From positions 124,001 through 188,000 of the forward strand of contig JAUNUJ010000005.1 of NCBI GenBank assembly GCA_030538235.1: DNA of 64,000 nt, read 5' to 3'. The position numbers and the translations under genes are program-made. The notes under the pieces are model-generated. The model was not told where the DNA came from. It searched no databases and saw only the letters and a program-made list of their open reading frames with translations. Position 1 is the first letter of the stretch. Each line of letters opens with the position of its first letter. This DNA is from Alcaligenaceae bacterium. Its GTDB lineage: Bacteria > Pseudomonadota > Gammaproteobacteria > Burkholderiales > Burkholderiaceae_B. Shown one piece after another: positions 47,519 through 57,622 of the stretch.

Positions 47519-48115
47519 TTAATTCTTATAAAGATGATGCTCTTTAATATATCGTATCACCTCGGGGTGTACATAATCGCTGACGTCTTGATTATTTGCT
47601 AAGCGTTCACGTACTTCGGTAGAAGAGATATCAATTTCATCAAAGTCGATCTGAATGATTTCTTTACCGGGTAGCTGTGCTGCTAGCATGATTTCTGGGA
47701 TCTCAGAGGGGTAATCCGGACGTTTAGCAACCACCAAGGTTAATTTTTGCATAATTTCTTGCCAACCGTTCCAGGTCGGAAAGTTTTGTAATTGATCGGT
47801 GCCCATAAGCCAATAATAATCGACATCATCGTCTAATTGATTAACCGTATCAATAGTATAAGTGGGGCCATCGCGTTCAATTTCCATGGTGTTGAAAAGA
47901 ATTTGCGGATGACCCTCGGCGGCGATTTTAAGCATCTCCAGTCGATGCTCAGCGCTCACCGATAAACTGTCTTTTTGCCAAGGTTGACCCGCCGGCAGTA
48001 GTTCGACGTGTTTTAAAGGCAGTTGTTCCAAAGCACTAAGTGCTAATTTAATATGCGCTTTGTGGATAGGATTAAAGCTGCCACCCAATAAACCTATCTT
48101 AGGGCGGGCAGTCAT
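47519..48115 (-). CDS. nadD: nicotinate-nucleotide adenylyltransferase
   Basis: Makes nicotinic acid adenine dinucleotide in NAD synthesis. The 198 residues start with GLLGGSFNPIHKAHIKLAL (8-26), the HxxH nucleotide-binding motif with Asn where many have Asp. LLPAGQPWQK, MGTDQLQNFPTWNGWQEI and the ISSTEVRERLA signature follow. Its ATG overlaps the purD stop by four bases (ATGA). Confidence 0.95.
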   Translation of the reverse strand: MTARPKIGLLGGSFNPIHKAHIKLALSALEQLPLKHVELLPAGQPWQKDSLSVSAEHRLEMLKIAAEGHPQILFNTMEIERDGPTYTIDTVNQLDDDVDYYWLMGTDQLQNFPTWNGWQEIMQKLTLVVAKRPDYPSEIPEIMLAAQLPGKEIIQIDFDEIDISSTEVRERLANNQDVSDYVHPEVIRYIKEHHLYKN

Positions 48116-49386
48116 TTAATAGCTCGCCAGGCGATATCTTGACGGAATTGCATGCCGTCAAATTTGATACCGTCAATGGCGCTATAAGCCTTTTCACGTG
48201 CCTCTTCGATGCTTTCACCGACCGCGGTCACGCAAAGCACACGTCCCCCCGAGGTCAGGATTTCGCCATCCACTTGTTTGGTACCGGCATGAAACACCAT
48301 CACCTCATTGCTATCTTCGGGTAGGCCGCTAATAGCATCACCGACGCGAGGATCGGCCGGGTAATTATGAGAAGCTAAGACTACGCCAATCGCACTGCGT
48401 GGATCCCAGTTCATTTGAACTTGATCCAGATTGCCCTGGGTAGCAGCTTCAAAGAGCTGCACAAAGTCATTGTTGATGCGCATCAGAATTGGTTGAGTTT
48501 CCGGATCACCCAAGCGGCAGTTAAACTCTAAGACCTTAATCGGACGCGTTTCGTCATCACCTTCGCCAATCATTACGCCGGCATATAAGAAGCCGGTGTA
48601 TTCGATGCCGTCTGCCTGCATGCCCTCGATAGTCGGGATTACCGCTTCGCGTAGGATGCGCTCATGAATAATGTCATTGACAATAGGGGCCGGGGAGTAA
48701 GCGCCCATACCGCCGGTGTTTGGACCCTTATCGCCATCTAATTGACGCTTATGATCCTGGCTTGAGGCTAAGGGTAGGATGGTTTTGCCATCGCACATCA
48801 CGATAAAGCTTGCTTCCTCACCCTCCAAGAACTCCTCGATAACTACTAAGGCCCCGGCCTCACCAAATTGACCGCCTAACATATCGTCAATTGCTTGGTG
48901 AGCCTCTTCTAAAGTCATGGCAACCACCACGCCCTTGCCGGCAGCTAGACCATCGGCCTTAATAACAATCGGTGCACCGTGTTGCTCTACATAGGCATGC
49001 GCCGGTTCAGCTTCAGTGAAACTGGCATAGGCCGCTGTTGGAATCTGATGACGTATCATAAAGGCTTTGGCAAAATCCTTGGAACTTTCTAATTGGGCGG
49101 CCGCTTGAGTCGGTCCGAAAATGGATAAGCCCTCGGCGCGGAAGACATCAACCACACCGGCCGCTAAAGGCGCTTCAGGACCGACCACAGTCAAAGCGAC
49201 TTGATTGTCTTTGGCAAACTGTAGCAATTCTTCAGGTGTTTTAAGATCCACATTGCTAAGGCGCTCGGAGCGCGCTGTACCGCCATTGCCAGGGGCAACA
49301 AAGACCTTATCCGCAGTTGGGGATTTAGAAAAACACCACGCCATGGCATGCTCACGGCCGCCACCACCAATCACTAAAATATTCAT
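48112..49386 (-). CDS. purD: phosphoribosylamine-glycine ligase
   Basis: GAR synthetase, second step of purine synthesis. The 424 residues show ILVIGGGGREHAMAW (3-17), VTVVGPEAPLAAGVVD, the ATP-grasp segment VIKADGLAAGKGVVVA, EEFLEGEEASFIV, DHKRQLDGDKGPNTGGMGAY, and EFNCRLGDPETQPIL. It lies 42 bases after the yebC gene and overlaps nadD. Confidence 0.97.
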   Translation of the reverse strand: MNILVIGGGGREHAMAWCFSKSPTADKVFVAPGNGGTARSERLSNVDLKTPEELLQFAKDNQVALTVVGPEAPLAAGVVDVFRAEGLSIFGPTQAAAQLESSKDFAKAFMIRHQIPTAAYASFTEAEPAHAYVEQHGAPIVIKADGLAAGKGVVVAMTLEEAHQAIDDMLGGQFGEAGALVVIEEFLEGEEASFIVMCDGKTILPLASSQDHKRQLDGDKGPNTGGMGAYSPAPIVNDIIHERILREAVIPTIEGMQADGIEYTGFLYAGVMIGEGDDETRPIKVLEFNCRLGDPETQPILMRINNDFVQLFEAATQGNLDQVQMNWDPRSAIGVVLASHNYPADPRVGDAISGLPEDSNEVMVFHAGTKQVDGEILTSGGRVLCVTAVGESIEEAREKAYSAIDGIKFDGMQFRQDIAWRAIK

Positions 49387-49428
49387 AAGGATTTTGTTAA
49401 AACTCTTTTAAGATTAAATTATTAATTA

Positions 49429-50166
49429 TTAAACTGCTTCTTCTTCGTTGAAAACAGCATTGGTATAGACTTTTTGCACGTCGTCCAAGTCTTCTAGCAT
49501 ATCGATGATTTTCTGCATGGTTGCACCGTCTTCATCGCTTAGTTCAATTTCATTTTGAGGTCGCATAATAATTTCCGCGAGCTCAGGTTCAAGACCGGCT
49601 GCCTTGAAGGCATCGCGGACTTGAGCGAAATTGGTTGGCGCTGAAATCACTTCGGTTAAACCGTCTTCGTCGGTTTCGATATCCTCAACGCCGGCTTCTA
49701 GAGCAACTTCCATAATTTGTTCTTCATCAACATCGGGGCCGAAAAGAAACTGACCTACATGATCAAACATAAAGGTCACGGAGCCATCGGTGCCGAGATT
49801 GCCGCCATTTTTAGTTAACGCGTGACGAACATCGGATACGGTACGCTGACGATTGTCAGTCATACAATCAACAATAACGGCTGCACCTGCTACGCCATAC
49901 CCCTCGTAGCGCGCAAATTCGTAGTCATCGCCATCGGCTGCGCCGGCGCCACGTTGAATTGCGCGGTTAATATTGTCTTTGGGCATATTGCTTGCGTTGG
50001 CCTTGTCCATGGCTAAACGCAAGGGTGGATTGACTTCGGGGTCTGAGCCGCCTGCACGTGCAGCGACTGTGATCTCACGAATGATTTTGGTCCAAATTTT
50101 GCCTCGTTTGGCGTCCTGGCGACCTTTGCGGTGCTGGATATTCGCCCATTTACTATGACCTGCCAT
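49429..50166 (-). CDS. yebC: YebC/PmpR family transcriptional regulator
   Basis: The 245 residues begin with the invariant [19 protein letters not shown] and contain [43 protein letters not shown] and [13 protein letters not shown]. YebC proteins are described both as DNA-binding regulators and, for some members, as translation factors easing ribosome stalling at proline-rich stretches. Which applies here is open. First gene of the minus-strand run to 45335, with a 149-base AT-rich gap to the divergent ATPase gene. Confidence 0.94.
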   Translation of the reverse strand: MAGHSKWANIQHRKGRQDAKRGKIWTKIIREITVAARAGGSDPEVNPPLRLAMDKANASNMPKDNINRAIQRGAGAADGDDYEFARYEGYGVAGAAVIVDCMTDNRQRTVSDVRHALTKNGGNLGTDGSVTFMFDHVGQFLFGPDVDEEQIMEVALEAGVEDIETDEDGLTEVISAPTNFAQVRDAFKAAGLEPELAEIIMRPQNEIELSDEDGATMQKIIDMLEDLDDVQKVYTNAVFNEEEAV

Positions 50167-50315
50167 AATGTTCTATTAATAAAAAAAGGTTAAACTGATG
50201 GGATATATTATTAGTATTAATTTTGAAGTATTTTTATTGTGCTTAGATTTTACCTTGAATAGCGCAATATTTTATAGAATAGCCTAGATTATAGCCTTTT
50301 TAAGAGGATCTCTTT

Positions 50316-51809
50316 ATGCTTGAGCCGATTGCTTTTGGACGTAACCCTGAATCTGACGTTGTTTTACAGCCTAAATTAGCCAACCGTCACGGTTGTATTA
50401 CGGGAGCTACCGGTACGGGTAAAACCGTTACTTTGCAATTGATGGCAGAGGCTTTCTCGAAAATCGGTACGCCGGTTTTTCTAGCTGACGTAAAGGGCGA
50501 TTTATCTGGTATTTCTCAATCCTCCGCGATGAGCGATGGTTTGCAGAAACGCTTAGATAAACTAGGTTTACCGGCGCCTCAGTTTGGTGCTTGTCCTACT
50601 GTGTTTTGGGATGTCTTCGGTGAAAAAGGGCATCCGGTGCGCGCTACCATCAGCGATATGGGCCCGCTCTTACTGGCGCGAGTGATGGGCTTAAACGAAA
50701 CCCAGACCGGTATTTTAAATATTTGTTTTAAATTGGCTGATGATGAAGGCTTGCTGCTGCTGGATCTTAAGGATTTGCGTTCTATGCTGCAGTTTGTCTC
50801 GGACAATGCGCGTGAACTTCGAGCGACCTACGGCAATATAGCGCCCGCCTCGGTCGGGGCGATTCAGCGCGCTTTATTAGAGCTTGAGGTACAGGGAGCT
50901 GATCAGTTTTTTGGCGAACCCATGCTGGATGTTTTTGACTTGATGCGTACTAATGCTCAGGGCCAAGGCATGGTAAATATTCTAGCTGCCGACAAGTTAA
51001 TGCAGTCGCCCCGTCTCTATGGCGTTTTCTTATTATGGCTATTGGCTGAGTTATTTGATCATTTACCGGAAGTAGGGGATTTGGAGCAGCCAAAGCTCGT
51101 TTTCTTTTTTGATGAGGCCCATGTTTTGTTTGATAGCGCTCCAAAGGCCTTATTGGATCGTATTGAGTTAGTCGTGCGTTTAATTCGCTCCAAAGGCGTT
51201 GGGGTCTACTTTATTACGCAAAATCCATTGGATATTCCTGAGACGGTGCTGGGTCAATTAGGTAATCGTGTGCAACATGCGTTACGTGCATACACACCAC
51301 GTGACCAACGTGCGGTTAAAACAGCAGCTGATACCATGCGACCGAATCCACCGCTTGATATTCAACAGTCAATTACCGAGTTGGGTGTGGGTGAGGCCTT
51401 AGTGTCATTTTTAGACCCCAAAGGGATTCCTACACCGACCGAAAGGGTGTGGATGTTTGCGCCGGGTAGTCGCATTGGTTTAGCGACTGATGAAGAAATT
51501 GCGCGCGTTCGTGCGAGTTCACCTTTTACTAATAAATACGATCAATCCTTTGATCGAGAATCAGCCTATGAAGTCCTCAATCGTCGTGCTGATGAGGCTG
51601 CTCAAGAGTCAGTAGCAGCTGAGAAACAGGCCCAAGGCGGTAGTGGTATTAGCGGTATGCTCAGAGATGCTTTACTTGGTTCAACCGGCCCTCGTGGTGG
51701 TCGTCGCGAAGGTTTAGTGGAGCAGGTAGCCAAAAACGAGGCTCGTCGAATTACCAGAAATCTAATTCGTGGGGTCTTGGGTTCGCTAATAGGTGGCAAG
51801 CGTCGCTAG
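50316..51809 (+). CDS. HerA-like DUF853 family ATPase (YjgR-like)
   Basis: Motor ATPase of 497 residues of the HerA/FtsK superfamily. Walker A is GATGTGKTVTLQ (about 30-41), with VFLADVKGDLSGIS after it. Walker B is LVFFFDEAHVLFD and the arginine-finger region YFITQNPLDIPETVLGQLGNRVQHALRAYTPRD is summarised by FITQNPLDIPE and LGNRVQHALR. A Gly/Arg-rich C-terminus (GPRGGRREG) ends the protein. It corresponds to Escherichia coli YjgR, whose function is unknown. No NurA nuclease or defence gene is next to it, so I do not call it a defence ATPase. Confidence 0.87.
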   Translation: MLEPIAFGRNPESDVVLQPKLANRHGCITGATGTGKTVTLQLMAEAFSKIGTPVFLADVKGDLSGISQSSAMSDGLQKRLDKLGLPAPQFGACPTVFWDVFGEKGHPVRATISDMGPLLLARVMGLNETQTGILNICFKLADDEGLLLLDLKDLRSMLQFVSDNARELRATYGNIAPASVGAIQRALLELEVQGADQFFGEPMLDVFDLMRTNAQGQGMVNILAADKLMQSPRLYGVFLLWLLAELFDHLPEVGDLEQPKLVFFFDEAHVLFDSAPKALLDRIELVVRLIRSKGVGVYFITQNPLDIPETVLGQLGNRVQHALRAYTPRDQRAVKTAADTMRPNPPLDIQQSITELGVGEALVSFLDPKGIPTPTERVWMFAPGSRIGLATDEEIARVRASSPFTNKYDQSFDRESAYEVLNRRADEAAQESVAAEKQAQGGSGISGMLRDALLGSTGPRGGRREGLVEQVAKNEARRITRNLIRGVLGSLIGGKRR

Positions 51810-51841
51810 CGCTTAGTTTTTAATCAACCCACATAAATCAC

Positions 51842-51872
51842 AAAGAGGATGGTAGGGACTACCATCCTCTTT
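51842..51872. terminator. bidirectional terminator between the HerA-like gene and marR
   Basis: A perfect 14-bp stem (51842-51855 with 51859-51872; core AGAGGATGGTAG/CTACCATCCTCT) with a three-base loop. Confidence 0.85.
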
Positions 51873-51894
51873 ATGATCAATCGCGGTTTTTGAC

Positions 51895-52395
51895 TTATTT
51901 CTGTGCGACTTCTTGAGGGAATATGAGGGCATAAGCCTCAGGTAAATTATGTTGAACCAGTTTCTGATTGAGTTTAGTGTACAGCTCAAATTCTTCTTTG
52001 CTTAAGCAAGCAAAAAATTGGTTGAGGATTTGTTCAATGGCCTTAAGAATTTCAGTTCGCAAATGCAGGCTTTTCTCAGTTAAGGCGAGTTCAACAACGC
52101 GTTTATCTTTTTCGGAGCGTTGTCGTGTGATTAAGCCCTTGGCTTCTAACCGATTAAGCGTGCGTGTCATCGCACCGGTATCAACACCGATAGTATCTGC
52201 TAATTCAGCGGCCGTATTGACATGGCCGGTATCCAATAACACAATAGGACGCCACTGAGCACCGGTGAGGCCTAGAGGTAGTAAGCCCTCGTCAAGCTGC
52301 TCATTGATGGTCTTGTGGACTAAACGCAGTATATTACCAATGTTTTGATCGGTAGTCGCTGTTGAATTAAGTGATAATTTAATATGTTTCATCAT
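51895..52395 (-). CDS. MarR family transcriptional regulator
   Basis: Winged-helix dimer of 166 residues. GLTGAQWRPIVLLDTGHVNTAAELADTIGVDTGAMTRTLNRLEAKGLI spans helices 2-4; visible key parts are TAAELADTIGVDTGAMTRTL (recognition helix about 68-85) and the wing RQRSEKDKRVVELALTEK, with the family's Asp-Arg pair. It lies divergent from a zinc-free quinone oxidoreductase gene, a common MarR arrangement, so it likely represses that gene, itself, or both. The ligand is unknown. Confidence 0.9.
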   Translation of the reverse strand: MMKHIKLSLNSTATTDQNIGNILRLVHKTINEQLDEGLLPLGLTGAQWRPIVLLDTGHVNTAAELADTIGVDTGAMTRTLNRLEAKGLITRQRSEKDKRVVELALTEKSLHLRTEILKAIEQILNQFFACLSKEEFELYTKLNQKLVQHNLPEAYALIFPQEVAQK

Positions 52396-52606
52396 CTTTT
52401 TGGGCTTAATGATAGCAAGCGGTTGAAGCCGAGCATGCTACTATTAATATAATTTTTTTATTAACATCAGTTTACATCTAATGCGCTTGATAAGACAGTA
52501 ATAGATAGCCTCAGTAGGATTAATCGTTACCATAAATCAGAAACATGTTAAAAATTACTATCTTGAACACCCCCTCATCAAGGTACTAGCTTAAGGAGAG
52601 TTTTTT
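52396..52606. promoter_or_regulatory. divergent marR-qor control region
   Basis: This 211-base gap holds short palindromes that could be operators: AGCATGCT (52432-52439), AACATGTT (52542-52549), and TAGCAAGC (52413-52420), which resembles half of the known SlyA/MarR-type site TTAGCAAGCTAA. None is long enough to be convincing alone. A strong AAGGAG stands eight bases before the qor ATG. Confidence 0.35.
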
Positions 52607-53593
52607 ATGAGTATACAAACAAAGAGAATTGAGATTAAGACCCACGGTGAACCGGCTGTGATGGAGTGGGTCGATACGGTGGTTGAGGCACCGGCGGCGC
52701 ACGAGGTACAAATTGAACATAAAGCAGTTGGTCTTAACTTTATCGATATTTATTTTCGCACCGGCCTTTATGATAATCCCTTACCTCATGGTTTAGGCTT
52801 TGAAGCAAGTGGTGTGGTGACTGCAGTCGGCAGTGAGGTTACGCATCTACAGGTAGGTGATCGTGTGGCTTATGGCCAGAGTCCGATCGGTGCTTACGCC
52901 CTAGTACGTAATATGCCTGCCTTCCAAGTAGTTAAGTTGCCGGAGCAAATCTCTTTTGAAGAGGGTGCTGCTATCATGCTTAAGGGCCTCACCGCATGGT
53001 ATTTGTTGCGCCAAACTTACCGAGTGCAATCGGGTGAGACGATTTTATTGCACGCAGCCGCCGGTGGGGTCGGTTTGATTGCGACCCAATGGGCCAAAGC
53101 GTTGGGGGTTAAAGTGATTGGTACAGCGTCGAGTGCTGAGAAAATTGCTTTAGCTAAAGAGCATGGTGCTTGGGAGATGATCAATTATCGTGAAGAAGAT
53201 GTGGTGGCACGAGTACTTGAGTTGACCAAGGGCGAAAAATTACCGGTGGTTTATGATGGTGTGGGTAAAGACACTTTTGAGACCTCACTTAATTGCTTAA
53301 AGCCACGCGGTTTATTAGTCAGTTATGGTAATGCTTCAGGTGCGGTTACTGGGGTCAATTTAGGCATTCTCGCAACCAAGGGCTCGCTGTATGTAACTCG
53401 TCCTTCAGTGGCTGCCTATGTCAGTACCCGTGAAGCCATGCAAGAGGCCGCTGATGAGCTCTTTGAGCAAGTAGTGTCGGGCAATATCAAGGTTCGTATT
53501 GATCAGAAAGTCCCGCTGATTGATGTGGCCCAAGCTCATGAAGCGCTGGGTGCCGGTCGTACCACCGGTTCAACAATCTTGACCATCGATTAA
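52607..53593 (+). CDS. NADPH:quinone oxidoreductase (QorA-like, zinc-free MDR)
   Basis: Medium-chain dehydrogenase of 328 residues that reduces quinones with NADPH. Family blocks are GLNFIDIYFRTGLY (about 43-56), GFEASGVVTAVG, GDRVAYG, EGAAIMLKGLTAWYLL, the Rossmann turn LLHAAAGGVGLIATQWAKALG (in two parts, LLHAAAGGVG and LIATQWAKALG), and VVYDGVGKDTFE. It lacks the structural and catalytic zinc ligands of alcohol dehydrogenases. Strong Shine-Dalgarno AAGGAG. The divergent marR gene is its likely regulator. Confidence 0.9.
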   Translation: MSIQTKRIEIKTHGEPAVMEWVDTVVEAPAAHEVQIEHKAVGLNFIDIYFRTGLYDNPLPHGLGFEASGVVTAVGSEVTHLQVGDRVAYGQSPIGAYALVRNMPAFQVVKLPEQISFEEGAAIMLKGLTAWYLLRQTYRVQSGETILLHAAAGGVGLIATQWAKALGVKVIGTASSAEKIALAKEHGAWEMINYREEDVVARVLELTKGEKLPVVYDGVGKDTFETSLNCLKPRGLLVSYGNASGAVTGVNLGILATKGSLYVTRPSVAAYVSTREAMQEAADELFEQVVSGNIKVRIDQKVPLIDVAQAHEALGAGRTTGSTILTID

Positions 53594-53618
53594 TTTCAAA
53601 ATCTTTAACCCTAAACTA

Positions 53619-53653
53619 AAAAAGCAGCTTTAAATATAATTAAGCTGCTTTTT
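53619..53653. terminator. bidirectional terminator between qor and fbp
   Basis: AAAAAGCAGCTT (53619-53630) pairs with AAGCTGCTTTTT (53642-53653) around an 11-base AT loop. Confidence 0.85.
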
Positions 53654-53691
53654 ATGATCTATTAAGCCTAAAAATTTAGTTTATTAACTTC

Positions 53692-54699
53692 TTAGGCTTG
53701 CTTGTCCAGGTGGTATTTCATCACCTGTTCAACTTCATTTTTAGAGCCTAAGCAAACACTGACCCGTTGATGTAGTTCTGCCGGTTGAATATCCAAAATC
53801 CGTTGCTGGCAGTCGGTCGATGCACCACCGGCTTGTTCAACTAAAAAGCTCATCGGATTGGCTTCGTACATAAGGCGTAATTTGCCGGCTTTATTTGGTT
53901 CACGCGCATCCCAAGGATACATAAAGACACCACCGCGCATCAAGATGCGATGAACGTCAGCGACCATTGAGGCGATCCAACGCATATTGAAGTTTTTTTC
54001 GCGAGGTCCGCTGGTGCCGGCTAGACAGTCGTCAATGTAGTCACGTACCGGACTCGCCCAATGCCTGTAGTTTGACATATTAATGGCAAACTCTTGGGTG
54101 TCTTCCGGGATAGTGATTTGCTCATGAGTCAGGTACCACTCGTTGTCTTCTCTATCAAAAGTAAAGCCAACAACGCCTTGACCTACAGTCAGAATCAGGA
54201 TGCTTTGCGGGCCATAAATGGCATAACCGGCAGCCACTTGTTTGTGACCTGCTTGTAAAAAATCCTTTTCGATGAGTTCGGCTGCGTTATTTGGCGAATT
54301 TAAAATCGAGAAAATCGTCCCGATAGAGGCATTAATATCAATATTTGATGAGCCGTCAAGCGGGTCAAAAAGTAATAAGTAGTTGCCTGTTTGGGGAGCA
54401 TCTTTAAGACTGTAAAACTCATCCATTTCCTCAGAAGCCATGCCTGCTAAAAAGCCGCTACGCTCATTTTCTTCCAATAAAATATCATTGGCAATCACGT
54501 CCAGCTTTTTTTGAACTTCACCCTGTACGTTTTCCGATCCTAAGGTTCCCAAAACCCCGGCAAGGGCACCTTTAGCCACTTTGTTGCTAATGGTTTTACA
54601 AGAGTCTGCGACAGACAGCAGGAGTCCCGCTAGTTCTTGATTGATATGATTTTGACTCTGTAATAAAGCCAAATAATCAGAAAAAGTTTTATTTGACAT
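53692..54699 (-). CDS. fbp: fructose-1,6-bisphosphatase class 1
   Basis: Gluconeogenic hydrolysis of fructose-1,6-bisphosphate. The 335 residues show the metal and substrate sites [16 protein letters not shown] (about 105-120), GTIFSI, the late [27 protein letters not shown] block (seen as GGVFMYPWD and [11 protein letters not shown]), and [11 protein letters not shown] 54699 follows AGGA by seven bases on the minus strand; an in-frame ATG at 54723 lacks this. It lies 39 bases after pepN, as in Bordetella-type genomes, and is probably co-transcribed. Confidence 0.95.
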   Translation of the reverse strand: MSNKTFSDYLALLQSQNHINQELAGLLLSVADSCKTISNKVAKGALAGVLGTLGSENVQGEVQKKLDVIANDILLEENERSGFLAGMASEEMDEFYSLKDAPQTGNYLLLFDPLDGSSNIDINASIGTIFSILNSPNNAAELIEKDFLQAGHKQVAAGYAIYGPQSILILTVGQGVVGFTFDREDNEWYLTHEQITIPEDTQEFAINMSNYRHWASPVRDYIDDCLAGTSGPREKNFNMRWIASMVADVHRILMRGGVFMYPWDAREPNKAGKLRLMYEANPMSFLVEQAGGASTDCQQRILDIQPAELHQRVSVCLGSKNEVEQVMKYHLDKQA

Positions 54700-54738
54700 G
54701 GTTTTTCCTAAATAAAATTCCAATAAAATGTTTAATCT

Positions 54739-57459
54739 TTAGCGCGCGATACTTAAGGTCTTGCTCACAACCTCACGTAAATTCTTAGAAATGTCCGGTT
54801 GGACAATAATTTTTTCTAAAGCCTCTTTCATCAATGATTGATAAGGCTCCGCATAATGCGTCCAATTGTCCATGACGCGGGCTAAGCGCGCAGCAATCTC
54901 GGGATTGAATTCATCGATTTGCAACACCTGGTCAGCCCAGAATAGATAGGACTTACCGTCCGGACGGTGGAAGCCTCGGATATTATTCAAGCAAAACTGG
55001 AAAATTAGCGCACGAGCACGGTTAGGATTAGTGAGATTAAAAGCCGGATGCGCCATTAGTCCTTTAATATCTTTTAGTTCGCTTTGACGTGAAGAGGCTT
55101 GAAGCGCAAACCATTTGTCGACGACCAGCGCATTGTGTTGGTAGGACTCATAAAATTTATTTAATGGCAAGCAATCGCAACTAGTATCGCTGTAATTAAC
55201 AAGGGCAGCAAGAGAGGCCAAGCGATCGGTCATGTTGTCTGCCGAGTCAAACTGTGCTTCGGCGGCTTTGATTGCCTGAGCATCCTGAATCGCAACGAGT
55301 TGTGTTAAGGCTAAGTTTTTAAGACTACGGCGGCCGGCCTCAATGGCATTCATCTTATAAGGCGCATCGATATTCAGCTCAACATAGCTGCTCCACCATT
55401 GATCTTTAAGCTGATAAGCCAAGGCCTGTTTTAAAAAATCATAGCTTTGCGCCAAACGCTGAGGATCCACGGCTTCGATTTGTTCCAACATGATTTTGAT
55501 GCTGGGTAAGGTCAATAAGACTGTACGATAGGCTGCATCTAGGGCCGGATCAAGCAGATTACGACGCCATAGCTCAATTAACTGTGGATCAACAGGTAGT
55601 GTTTTATAGTCATAGTCGCTCAGATTATCTAGTTCATATAAGCGTTTAATTTCGTCGCCTGCTATGATTTGCACCGCATCCCAACGATTAAAATGATCGC
55701 TGTCATGAGCAGCTAGCAGCATCAGTTCATCCTGTTCGTAATCGTAGTCAATGATCACCGGCGCTGAAAAATTGCGCAGTAAAGAGAGGATGGGCTCACG
55801 ATCGACTCGTTCAAATACAAGCTCTTGTGATTCTTCAGTTAAATGCAGCAACACCTCATCATAGTGACCGCCATTAAATTCGAATGCCATTGCCTTGCCC
55901 TCTTTATCTAGTAGGGCGACCGCAATAGGTATGTGGAATGGCTGTTTTTCATAATCGGCTGCCAGTGTTTCTACACCCACTTTAGGGCATGATTGTTGCA
56001 TACGTAGTGTCAAGGTTTTGGCGTCTGCATCGTACTGGGATTGTATCGAGACCTTAGGTGTGCCGGCTTGTTGGTACCAACGTCTAAAAATACTTAAATC
56101 GGCTTCAGTATCAGTTTGTTGATAAGCCCACTCCATCGCATTGACAAAGTCATCGCAGGTGACGGCTTGACCATCGTGACGACGAAAATACTCCCTAATG
56201 CCTTGTTGGAAACCCTCCTCACCGAGAATCGTATGCAGCATGCGAATAACTTCAGCGCCTTTTTCATAAATAGTATGGGTGTAGAAATTACTGATTTCTT
56301 CATAACTGTTTGGACGAATAGGGTGTGACATGGGACTGGCGTCTTCGGGGAACTGGTGCGTTTTGAGAACCGTGACATCATCAATACGCTTAACCGCGCG
56401 GGCGGTTTTAGCTGCTTCTTCAGTTAAGCCGATGCTCATCATATCTGCCGAGAATTCTTGGTCTCTAAAAACCGTCAAGCCCTCTTTTAGGCTTAATTGG
56501 AACCAGTCACGACAGGTCACTCGGTTGCCGGTCCAGTTGTGGAAGTACTCATGACCAATCACAGACTCAATGCCGGCATAATTAGCATCGGTTGCAGTTT
56601 GCGGCTCGGCTAAGACATAGGCTGTATTAAAAATATTTAAGCCTTTATTCTCCATGGCACCCATATTGAAATCACCAACCGCCACAATCATAAAGCGTTC
56701 TAAGTCCAGACTTAAATTAAAGCGCGTCTCATCCCAACGGATCGAGCGCTCCAGACAGTCGAGTGCCCATTCGGTCTGGCGATAGGTGCCCTGGTCACTG
56801 TAAATCTGTAATAGGACATCGCGACCATCAGCGATGGTGATTGTTTTTTCTCGTAGATCAAAATCACCGGCAACCAAGGCAAATAAATAGGCCGGTTTTC
56901 TAAAGGGATCGTGCCAGATCGCCTGATGATAACCATCAGATAAATCCTCTTGGCTCAGCAAATTGCCATTAGATAGTAAAATAGGATAAGCGTCTTTGGG
57001 GGCTCGTAAAGTAACCTCGAATTCACTCATCACATCCGGCCTATCAGGGTAAAAGGTTATCCGTCTAAAACCTTCGGCCTCACATTGCGTATAAAAATAA
57101 TCCCCGGAACGATACAGTCCCATCAGGGTTTTGTTGCTATCGGGTTGGTTGCTGCAGCTGATGGCGAGTTCAAAGTCACCGCTGCAATTGAAAATTGTTA
57201 AACCGGCCTCATCTAGGTGGTAGTCATTTTCTCCAAGCAGCGCACCGTTGCGAGAGACCTCGATAAGTTCAAGTTCTTCACCGTGCAAAAACATATGCTG
57301 AGGTGTGTCGCTTTTGCTTTTTACCTGCAACACACTGTTAACTTGTGTTTTTTCAGCTTCTAAATTGAACTCTAAGCTGACTTTAGTAATCTCAAAGGGA
57401 TAGCTTTGATAATCTTGGCGGAAAATGGTGGCGGATTGTTTTTCGGTCATAACATTCAT
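54739..57459 (-). CDS. pepN: aminopeptidase N
   Basis: M1 zinc metallopeptidase that removes N-terminal residues from peptides in the cytoplasm. The 906 residues show the GAMEN motif in GDFNMGAMENKGLNIFN (about 262-275) and the zinc site VIGHEYFHNWTGNRV (about 298-312), with the distant Glu in LKEGLTVFRDQEF. A long helical C-terminal half follows. Length and layout match Escherichia coli PepN (about 870) with a slightly longer start. ATG 57459 and ATG 57450 are both possible; neither has a clear ribosome site. Confidence 0.95.
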   Translation of the reverse strand: MNVMTEKQSATIFRQDYQSYPFEITKVSLEFNLEAEKTQVNSVLQVKSKSDTPQHMFLHGEELELIEVSRNGALLGENDYHLDEAGLTIFNCSGDFELAISCSNQPDSNKTLMGLYRSGDYFYTQCEAEGFRRITFYPDRPDVMSEFEVTLRAPKDAYPILLSNGNLLSQEDLSDGYHQAIWHDPFRKPAYLFALVAGDFDLREKTITIADGRDVLLQIYSDQGTYRQTEWALDCLERSIRWDETRFNLSLDLERFMIVAVGDFNMGAMENKGLNIFNTAYVLAEPQTATDANYAGIESVIGHEYFHNWTGNRVTCRDWFQLSLKEGLTVFRDQEFSADMMSIGLTEEAAKTARAVKRIDDVTVLKTHQFPEDASPMSHPIRPNSYEEISNFYTHTIYEKGAEVIRMLHTILGEEGFQQGIREYFRRHDGQAVTCDDFVNAMEWAYQQTDTEADLSIFRRWYQQAGTPKVSIQSQYDADAKTLTLRMQQSCPKVGVETLAADYEKQPFHIPIAVALLDKEGKAMAFEFNGGHYDEVLLHLTEESQELVFERVDREPILSLLRNFSAPVIIDYDYEQDELMLLAAHDSDHFNRWDAVQIIAGDEIKRLYELDNLSDYDYKTLPVDPQLIELWRRNLLDPALDAAYRTVLLTLPSIKIMLEQIEAVDPQRLAQSYDFLKQALAYQLKDQWWSSYVELNIDAPYKMNAIEAGRRSLKNLALTQLVAIQDAQAIKAAEAQFDSADNMTDRLASLAALVNYSDTSCDCLPLNKFYESYQHNALVVDKWFALQASSRQSELKDIKGLMAHPAFNLTNPNRARALIFQFCLNNIRGFHRPDGKSYLFWADQVLQIDEFNPEIAARLARVMDNWTHYAEPYQSLMKEALEKIIVQPDISKNLREVVSKTLSIAR

Positions 57460-57622
57460 CTATAAGTTGTTAAGCGCTTTGTAATGATTTGGCTATTATA
57501 AGTTAATCGTACAAGGTACTAAATAGCATAGAAAGTTTATCAGGGTAAATTTCATAAAGAAATTATTAAGACAGTAAATCTTATACAATTGATTAGGCTT
57601 TCTTACTTCGTAGGATAGAGCG

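Noticed and set aside
50316-51809. HerA-like ATPase as part of an antiviral defence system
   Set aside because: It matches the YjgR/DUF853 type, stands alone, and has no nuclease, Sir2 or other defence partner beside it.
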